Source: Actinobacteria bacterium OK074 (GTDB lineage: Bacteria; Actinomycetota; Actinomycetes; Streptomycetales; Streptomycetaceae). Taken from it: a DNA stretch of 64,000 nt. The number at the start of each line of letters is the position of its first letter. Position 1 is the stretch's first letter. The notes below the pieces were generated by a model. That model saw nothing but the letters and a program-made list of their open reading frames with translations, did no database searches and had not been told where the DNA came from. Both the position numbers and the translations under genes were made by a program. This document shows positions 58,968-64,000 of this stretch, in pieces. The stretch lies in the NCBI GenBank assembly GCA_001298575.1, contig LJCV01000122.1, positions 1-64,000 on the forward strand. Direction: 5' to 3'.

Positions 58968-60218
58968 GTGCCGATGCAACCGTGGTTCACCGACGCCAAG
59001 TTGGGGATCTTCATCCACTGGGGGATCTACGCCGTCGACGGCGTCCAGGAGTCCTGGTCGTTCTACGACGACATCGTGCCGCACGACCAGTACATGACCC
59101 AGCTCGACCGCTTCACCGGCGCCCGGTACGACCCGCGCGCCTGGGCCGACCTGTTCGCCCGCGCGGGCGCCAAGTACGCCGTCCTGACGACCCGTCACCA
59201 CGACGGCGTCGCCCTGTGGGACACCGCCTACGGCGACCTGAACCTCGGCAAGGACTACGTCGGCCCCTACGCCGAGGCCCTGCGCGAGAAGGGCCTCAAG
59301 GTCGGCTTCTACTACTCGCACTCCGACTGGAGCCACCCCGACTACGCCTCCACGCGCAAGCCGGGCCGCCCGCCGGAGCAGGAGGACAACCGCTACTCCG
59401 AGGTCGCCGCCGAGTTCGAGGACCTGGACGCCTGGGAGCGGTTCATCGCCTACCGCGACGGCCAGATCCGCGAGCTGGCCTCCCGCTACCGGCCCGACCT
59501 GATGTGGTTCGACGGCGAGTGGGACCGCAGCGAGGAGCAGTGGCGCATCCCCGAACTCGCCGCGCTCATCCGCTCGTTCACCCCGGACGTCGTCTTCAAC
59601 GCCCGCATGCTCAGCGAGGGCGACTACGCCACCCCCGAGCAGGGCGCGCCCGTGGTGCCGCCGGAGGGCCCCTGGGAGCTGTGCCTGACCATCAACGACT
59701 CGTGGGGTTACCAGCACCACGACCACAACCACAAGTCGCTGACCCAGCTGATCCGTTACTTCACGGAGACCATCGGCGGGGGCGGCAACCTGCTGCTCGA
59801 CGTCGGCCCCATGGAGGACGGCACCATCCCCCGGCCCCAGGTCGAGCGCCTGGAGGGCCTGGGGGAGTGGATAGCCAAGCACGCGGAGGCGGTGCACGGC
59901 ACGGTCCGCGGGCTGCCGGCCGGGCACCACTACGGGCCCAGCACGCTCTCGGCCGACCGCCGGACCCTCTACCTCACGCTGTTCGACGCCCCGCGCGCCG
60001 AGATCGGCGTCCGCGGTCTGGTCACACCGATCCGCAAGGTCACCGTCCTCGGCACCGGCACGGAACTGGCCCACCGCATGGTCGGCGGACTGCACGACGC
60101 GGTGGGCGTGGTGTGGATCGACCCGCCGGCCGCGACGGACCTCGACCCGCACGCCACGGTCCTCGCGGTGGAGCTGGACGGGGAGTTGGAGCTGTACCGG
60201 GGTTCCGGGCGGTTCTGA
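58968..60218 (+). CDS. GH29 alpha-L-fucosidase, cytoplasmic
   Basis: Predicted 416-residue retaining alpha-L-fucosidase. The substrate-pocket motif KLGIFIHWGIYAVDG, TTRHHDGVALWDT, and catalytic nucleophile D182 in LMWFDGEWD are intact; GGGGNLLLDVGPMEDG closes the barrel. No signal peptide and no added carbohydrate-binding module. The GTG start follows AGGAG by 7 nt. With GH38, GH4 and GH2 it suggests stepwise trimming of a fucose-containing oligosaccharide such as a plant or fungal N-glycan or a xyloglucan fragment. A strong hairpin follows at 60233-60267. Confidence 0.94.
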   Translation: MPMQPWFTDAKLGIFIHWGIYAVDGVQESWSFYDDIVPHDQYMTQLDRFTGARYDPRAWADLFARAGAKYAVLTTRHHDGVALWDTAYGDLNLGKDYVGPYAEALREKGLKVGFYYSHSDWSHPDYASTRKPGRPPEQEDNRYSEVAAEFEDLDAWERFIAYRDGQIRELASRYRPDLMWFDGEWDRSEEQWRIPELAALIRSFTPDVVFNARMLSEGDYATPEQGAPVVPPEGPWELCLTINDSWGYQHHDHNHKSLTQLIRYFTETIGGGGNLLLDVGPMEDGTIPRPQVERLEGLGEWIAKHAEAVHGTVRGLPAGHHYGPSTLSADRRTLYLTLFDAPRAEIGVRGLVTPIRKVTVLGTGTELAHRMVGGLHDAVGVVWIDPPAATDLDPHATVLAVELDGELELYRGSGRF

Positions 60219-60232
60219 CGACACGGGACGGG

Positions 60233-60267
60233 CTGGGTGGGGCGATGGTTCCGGGCGCCCCACCCAG
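60233..60267. terminator. Bidirectional terminator between the fucosidase and chitinase genes
   Basis: CTGGGTGGGGCG (60233-60244) and CGCCCCACCCAG (60256-60267) form a 12-bp perfect stem with an 11-nt loop. It lies 15 nt after the plus-strand fucosidase stop and 28 nt after the minus-strand chitinase stop. Confidence 0.88.
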
Positions 60268-60294
60268 TCGCTCAGTGGGTCGGTCCTTCCGCGT

Positions 60295-62010
60295 TCAGCC
60301 GGTGAACCCGGCCGTGATGGACGTGTACTGCCAGGTGCCCTGGTCGATGCCGGAGCAGTTGCTGACCACGCCGCCCCCGGCGCACGGCCGGTCCCGGTTG
60401 ACGGCCCAGTAGGCGAGCCGGGCGATGTGGTGCGAGTTGGCCCAGTCGCGAATGGCCGTCCAGATGGCGGGAGTCGTGTTCTCCTGCTGGTCGGACAGCC
60501 CGTTCATGCCGGAGATGCCGATGTGCGCGTAGGCGGTGGCGTCGTCCCAGCCGAACGTCGACTTCAGCTTGGCCTTCAGTCCCTCCGCGGCGGCGACGGT
60601 GTTGCCGTACATGTCGGAGCCGCCGCCGAAGTCGAACGGCATGATGGTGAACACGTCGATGTCCGCGCCGAGCGCCTGCGCCTGCTCGATGAGCCGGTTG
60701 CCGTAGTACGTCGGGCCGGTGGTGGAGGTCCCGAACGTGACGATGGTCCTCAGACCCGGGTTGTTCGCCTTGACCGTCTTCAGCGCGGTGAGGATCTTCG
60801 CCTGGACGGCCTCGTTCTCGAATTCGTCGGTGTTCTCGATGTCCATGTCGATCGCCTTGAGCGAGTAGGCGTCGATCACCTTCTGCAGGGCCCCGGCGAG
60901 CGCGGCGGCCGTCGAGCAGTTGGCGCCGAGCTTGCTGCCCTGCCAGCCGCCGAACGACGGCACGATGTCACCGCCCGCGGCCCGGATCTGGTTGATGACC
61001 GTCTGGTCGACACCGTCGGTCAGCGGCCGGGTGCCGTCCCACGCGGGGGTGCAGCCGCCCGAGTCCAGCATGAACGCCATCGTGTACCACTTGATGCCGG
61101 TCGCGCTCATCACCGAGGTCGCGCTCGGCGGATCGCCCCAGCCGAGGTAGAGGTAGGGCGCGGCCTGCTTGAAGGCACCGCCGCCGCCCCCGCTGCCCGC
61201 GTCGGTGGTCACGGTCACCGCGTTGGAGGCAGCGGAGGAGTTCCCGGCGGCGTCACGGGCCTTCACCGTGAAGGTGTACGGCGTGGATGCCGCCAGCCCG
61301 CTGACGGTGGCACTCGTACCCGAGACGCTGAGCAGACGGTTGGTACCGCCGCTGTAGATGTCGTAAGCGGTCACGCCGACATTGTCGCTGGAGGCCGACC
61401 ACGACAGCGAAACGGTGGAGGAGGTCTTGCCGGTGGAGGTCAGGTTGGCGGGCGCGGTCGGTGCCTGGGTGTCGGAGCCACCGCCGCCGGGCCCGTCGAG
61501 GCTGAAGTCGTCGGCGTAGTAGGCCCCTTGGGCGTACCAGCCGTGGACGTAGACGGTCGCGCCGGTCTGCGCGGCGCCGGTCGTGAACGAGACGGTGAGC
61601 TGGCTGTAGGCCGACGGCGACGTCGTCCAGGTCGAGGCACCGCCGTCGATCCCGATGTACACGTAACTGCCGCGCACCCAGCCGCTCAGGCTGTACGTCG
61701 TGTTCGGCTGCACGGAAACGGTCTGGGCGCACTGTGCGGTGTCACTCGAACTCACCGCGCCGGTAAGGGCGTTGGAGCCGCCGTGGGTGGGAGTGGAGAC
61801 GATCGACCCGAGGTTCCCGCTACAGGACCACGGGGAGAGCCCGCCGGTCTCGAACCCCGGGTTGCCGAGCACATTGGCCGCTTCGGCGGTGGACGGAAGG
61901 GCGACGGCTCCACCGAGCCCGAGCCCTACGGATGCGACGAACGCGACGAGGCCGCGTCTGACGGATTGTCCGGGTGCATGTCCGAGGGCATGCCTGAGAA
62001 GGTTGCGCAC
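60295..62010 (-). CDS. Secreted GH18 chitinase with N-terminal carbohydrate-binding domain and FnIII domain
   Basis: Predicted 571-residue extracellular chitinase. A signal peptide (SVRRGLVAFVASVGLGLGGAV to STAEA, cleaved near residue 45) is followed by a CBM4/9/16-like beta-sandwich (46-172), a fibronectin III domain (about 181-270), a poly-Gly linker, and the GH18 barrel (about 280-571) with the catalytic DxDxE motif D388-M-D390-I-E392. This order matches Streptomyces ChiC/ChiD-like enzymes. GTG 62010 is chosen because GGGAG lies 6 nt upstream. Upstream, two DasR-like sites in inverted array suggest induction by chitin-derived N-acetylglucosamine. Confidence 0.94.
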   Translation of the reverse strand: MRNLLRHALGHAPGQSVRRGLVAFVASVGLGLGGAVALPSTAEAANVLGNPGFETGGLSPWSCSGNLGSIVSTPTHGGSNALTGAVSSSDTAQCAQTVSVQPNTTYSLSGWVRGSYVYIGIDGGASTWTTSPSAYSQLTVSFTTGAAQTGATVYVHGWYAQGAYYADDFSLDGPGGGGSDTQAPTAPANLTSTGKTSSTVSLSWSASSDNVGVTAYDIYSGGTNRLLSVSGTSATVSGLAASTPYTFTVKARDAAGNSSAASNAVTVTTDAGSGGGGGAFKQAAPYLYLGWGDPPSATSVMSATGIKWYTMAFMLDSGGCTPAWDGTRPLTDGVDQTVINQIRAAGGDIVPSFGGWQGSKLGANCSTAAALAGALQKVIDAYSLKAIDMDIENTDEFENEAVQAKILTALKTVKANNPGLRTIVTFGTSTTGPTYYGNRLIEQAQALGADIDVFTIMPFDFGGGSDMYGNTVAAAEGLKAKLKSTFGWDDATAYAHIGISGMNGLSDQQENTTPAIWTAIRDWANSHHIARLAYWAVNRDRPCAGGGVVSNCSGIDQGTWQYTSITAGFTG

Positions 62011-62064
62011 GCGATCTCCCGGTGGGGGATGGGGGGTTGGGAGTGCAAGGGGGTGCGCAACAAA

Positions 62065-62120
62065 TTTGGTATGGACCAATCGCCGAGTCAAGGGGTGGGG
62101 CGCGATTGGTCCATACCAAA
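62065..62120. promoter_or_regulatory. Inverted pair of 19-bp sites with DasR-like cores upstream of the chitinase
   Basis: The segment at 62065-62083 (core TGGTATGGACCA) is repeated exactly in reverse complement at 62102-62120 (core TGGTCCATACCA). Each 12-bp core matches the DasR consensus TGGTCTAGACCA at 9-10 of 12 positions. Streptomyces chitinase promoters typically carry such 12-bp repeats, usually as direct repeats. The 19-bp arms could also pair as a hairpin with an 18-nt loop. Confidence 0.75.
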
Positions 62121-62169
62121 GTGAACTTAGGAGGCTGGAGAGGGGCAGCCACCCTGCTTTTAGGGGCGC

Positions 62170-62216
62170 GGGGCTGTGTCAATTTGCGGCTCCGCCGCGT
62201 GGGCGCGACCAGCCCC
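62170..62216. terminator. Two-stem structured element downstream of the ATP-grasp gene
   Basis: GGGGCTG (62170-62176) pairs with CAGCCCC (62210-62216), enclosing GCGGC-TCC-GCCGC (62186-62198). It lies 25 nt beyond the minus-strand ATP-grasp stop. From memory the sequence belongs to a family of intergenic elements repeated across Streptomyces genomes; probable terminator. Confidence 0.6.
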
Positions 62217-62241
62217 CACCGACCCGCAGCGAAGAACCGAC

Positions 62242-63375
62242 CTACAAAGAAACAGCCTCGGTCCCGCTAGCCGTGACGGAGTCAACCGGCTCTGCCGGCG
62301 CGGGCCTTGACGGCAGAACCGTCGGCTCGACATCCCGTTGCTGCGGCAGCGAAATCGCCCGCAACGGCCGAGGCCCCGACACCACCGCGTAATCCGCCCC
62401 GAGGAACGGCGGAACCACCTCTCCGGGATCCTCGCCGAGCGCCAACTGCACAGCGGCCCAAGGCGCGTTGACCCCGCACTGCGACAGCTGGTGCAACCCG
62501 CCCGCGGGCCGGGTGTTCACGTCCAGCAGCACCGGCTGGTCCCCGTACATGCGGAACTGGATGTTGGACAGGTAGTGCAGCCCGAACCCCTCGGCGATCC
62601 GCCGGGCCGGCTCCACCCACTGCTCGTGCGTCGAGAAGCCGCGCCGGCGCCCGTTCTTGGTGCGGGCGATGGCCATGCGGATCCGGTTGTCCGTGCCGGT
62701 GAGGCAGTCCACGGACACCTCGGGCTCCTGGAGCCGGGGCATGACCAGCCAGTCGACGGGCTCGTCCGCGTCCCGCACGGCCTGCGCGACCAGGTCGAGC
62801 GGCACGTACGGGCTCGGGAACCCGCTGAGGTGCACCAGCGAGAACGGGGTGCGCGTGATGACGCGGAAGCCCACGCCGCCCGCACCCGCCGCGGGCTTGA
62901 AGCACGCCTTGTGCCCGTCCGCCTCCAACTCCTCGACGGCGGCGACGAGTTCGGCCTCGGTACGGACCCGGAACCACGGCGGTACCGCGACCCCGATCGA
63001 CTGGACGGCCTCGTACGCCGTCGCCTTGTCCTGGAACACGGCCGCGGCCTCGGCGGTCGGCGCCAGCAGCGCCGTACCCGCGGCGGCGAACTCCGCGCGG
63101 TGGGCGACGATCGTCTCCTGGTGCAGGCGCGGCACGAAGACGTCGATGCCGCGGCGCGTGCACTGGTCGAGGGCGTACTCGACGTACGCGGCCGGGGACA
63201 GGCCCTCCGGCTCCAGGTCGGCGGTGTCGGCGGCGGCCAGGACCGGGGAGTCGGCGTCGCCGTGCGTCGCATGGATCTCGACGGCGCGGTCGCTGGGATT
63301 TCTCCGCAGCTGATCCATGAAGAACACGTTCTCCGCGTACGTGCGGTTGAGCCAGACGCGTACGCGAGAGAGCAT
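62242..63375 (-). CDS. ATP-grasp-fold ligase-like protein, substrate unknown
   Basis: Predicted 377-residue cytoplasmic enzyme. Order: N-terminal pre-ATP-grasp region (VRVWLNRTYAENVFFMDQL), then the ATP-grasp core with FQDKATAYEAVQSIGVAVPPWF, the ATP-binding Lys in HKACFKPAAGAGGVGFRVI, EVSVDCLTG, and the metal-binding end LLDVNTRPAGGLHQLSQ. ATP-grasp enzymes join a carboxylate to an amine or thiol through an acyl phosphate. No peptide-precursor, amino-acid or cofactor gene is next to it, so the substrate cannot be inferred. AAAGG about 8 nt before the ATG. The last 40 residues are low-complexity. The upstream metallophosphoesterase gene is divergent. Confidence 0.85.
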   Translation of the reverse strand: MLSRVRVWLNRTYAENVFFMDQLRRNPSDRAVEIHATHGDADSPVLAAADTADLEPEGLSPAAYVEYALDQCTRRGIDVFVPRLHQETIVAHRAEFAAAGTALLAPTAEAAAVFQDKATAYEAVQSIGVAVPPWFRVRTEAELVAAVEELEADGHKACFKPAAGAGGVGFRVITRTPFSLVHLSGFPSPYVPLDLVAQAVRDADEPVDWLVMPRLQEPEVSVDCLTGTDNRIRMAIARTKNGRRRGFSTHEQWVEPARRIAEGFGLHYLSNIQFRMYGDQPVLLDVNTRPAGGLHQLSQCGVNAPWAAVQLALGEDPGEVVPPFLGADYAVVSGPRPLRAISLPQQRDVEPTVLPSRPAPAEPVDSVTASGTEAVSL

Positions 63376-63771
63376 GCAGGCCGCCTTTCGGGGTCATTCG
63401 GGCACGGCGAAGCAGACCGTGCCCGGCCATGGGTAGAGGTGGGTACACCGAACCGCCGGACGCGAGCGGTCGGCGTGGCGGTTGTGTATGGGGCGATCAT
63501 AGGCCCTTCCGAGCCCTCGCACTGCTACACGCGTGTTACGGATTTCCGCCACAGTGGACGCACGTGATCCGCGTCGCGTTCCCGTCCCGCACGTCCGGTC
63601 CCGCGACTCCGGTCCCGGTGCCGTACCTCTGGGGATGTCCCTGGAGCCGTACCGGCCCGGAGGCATGGACACGACCGGCGGCGATAGGATCCGAGGCGTT
63701 CACGGGCGCTCTTGTCCACCTCCGGGTGGCATGTGTTCAATGGGTGCCCACAGGTCCTCGGAGGGAGCAGG
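63376..63771. promoter_or_regulatory. 396-bp divergent intergenic region, promoters only
   Basis: The region separates the divergent ATP-grasp and metallophosphoesterase genes. TATGAT on the minus strand (63496-63501) and TAGGAT on the plus strand (63685-63690) resemble -10 boxes, but no convincing -35 lies at the right distance. ACACGCGTGT (63527-63536) is a perfect 10-bp palindrome. No gene was seen. Confidence 0.4.
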
Positions 63772-64000
63772 GTGGAGTCGACGGCAGGCCGCGGACAACT
63801 CCTCGCCATCAGCGACCTGCACATCGGTTACCCCGAGAACCGCGCGCTCGTCGAGGAGATGCGCCCCACGTCCGACGACGACTGGCTGCTGGTCGCCGGG
63901 GACGTCGCCGAGACCGTCGTCGACATCCGCTGGACCCTGGAGAAGCTCGCCGCGCGCTTCCGCAAGGTGATCTGGGTGCCCGGCAACCACGAGCTGTGGA
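63772..64000 (+). CDS. Metallophosphoesterase, 3' end outside the window
   Basis: The frame runs off the right edge. GTG 63772 is preceded by GGAGGGAG 5 nt upstream. The 76 visible codons show the calcineurin-like order of metal motifs: AISDLHIGYPENR (D-x-H), LLVAGDVAE (GDx), and VIWVPGNHELW (GNHE), so it is the N-terminal part of a cytoplasmic metal-dependent phosphoesterase. From memory, in S. coelicolor a similar gene precedes a 4'-phosphopantetheinyl transferase; that cannot be checked here. Confidence 0.9.
   Translation, partial: MESTAGRGQLLAISDLHIGYPENRALVEEMRPTSDDDWLLVAGDVAETVVDIRWTLEKLAARFRKVIWVPGNHELW

Noticed and set aside
62130..62240. Structured GC-rich stretch considered as a small RNA gene
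   Set aside because: It looks like the recurring Streptomyces intergenic element and sits right after the ATP-grasp gene, so a terminator is simpler.

Overview
The window is high-GC actinomycete DNA, and everything in it fits Streptomyces. Codons end mostly in G or C, GTG starts are common, and many exported proteins carry twin-arginine signals. Extracellular chitinase and glucanase genes are present, the sugar ABC importer lacks its own ATPase, and several operons use 4-bp ATGA/GTGA overlaps. From memory, the pentose-phosphate block and the GTP cyclohydrolase II homologue resemble the SCO6655-SCO6663 neighbourhood of S. coelicolor; this was not checked by alignment. About 47 coding genes are supported. 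Two are cut by the window edges: a membrane flippase-like protein on the left and a metallophosphoesterase on the right. No rRNA, tRNA, CRISPR array, insertion sequence, prophage or riboswitch was seen.

Left part (1-18.9 kb). A creatininase-family amidohydrolase is divergent from a GTP cyclohydrolase II homologue in which the Tyr that matches E. coli Tyr105 is Met. That change marks the S. coelicolor enzyme that stops at the formylamino-pyrimidine (FAPy). A D-amino-acid-oxidase-type flavoprotein, a serine hydrolase, a TetR/MFS pair with two palindromic operators, and an F420-type PPOX protein follow. Next is a two-gene operon of a STAND NTPase with TPR-like repeats and a GT-B-like protein. 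A quinate/shikimate module comes after it: MHS transporter, TetR regulator, NAD-type quinate/shikimate dehydrogenase, and a QsuB-type 3-dehydroshikimate dehydratase fused to an HPPD-like half. A membrane protein with repeated beta-helix-like sequence closes the section.

Centre (18.9-37 kb). A compact minus-strand operon (tkt-tal-zwf-opcA-pgi-gnd-phosphatase) encodes the oxidative and non-oxidative pentose phosphate pathway and ends in a 20-bp perfect hairpin. A divergent AraC regulator shares a 19-bp palindrome with it. Then come a secreted GH16 glucanase with CBM6, a lipoprotein L,D-transpeptidase, an unusual flavoprotein-TPR fusion, and a Tat-exported sulfatase.

Right-centre (37-46 kb). 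IclR and MarR regulators are divergent from a four-gene operon (SDR, amidohydrolase, acyl-CoA ligase, MaoC hydratase). This enzyme set matches the CoA-dependent hydroxycinnamate (p-coumarate) pathway known as CouLMNO in Rhodococcus. Two Tat-exported putative phosphoesterases follow (PHP type, and calcineurin type with a LamG-like domain).

Right part (46-64 kb). A glycan-use locus has a minus-strand operon (PfkB kinase, solute-binding lipoprotein, two permeases, GH2 beta-galactosidase). It is divergent from a plus-strand set (DeoR regulator, GH4, GH38 alpha-mannosidase, GH29 alpha-fucosidase). None of the glycosidases has a signal peptide, so oligosaccharides are probably imported and trimmed in the cytoplasm. 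A secreted GH18 chitinase with an inverted pair of DasR-like sites, an orphan ATP-grasp enzyme and the start of a metallophosphoesterase end the window. The overall theme is uptake and breakdown of plant and polysaccharide carbon: aromatic acids feeding toward protocatechuate or 4-hydroxybenzoate, sugars feeding the pentose phosphate pathway.
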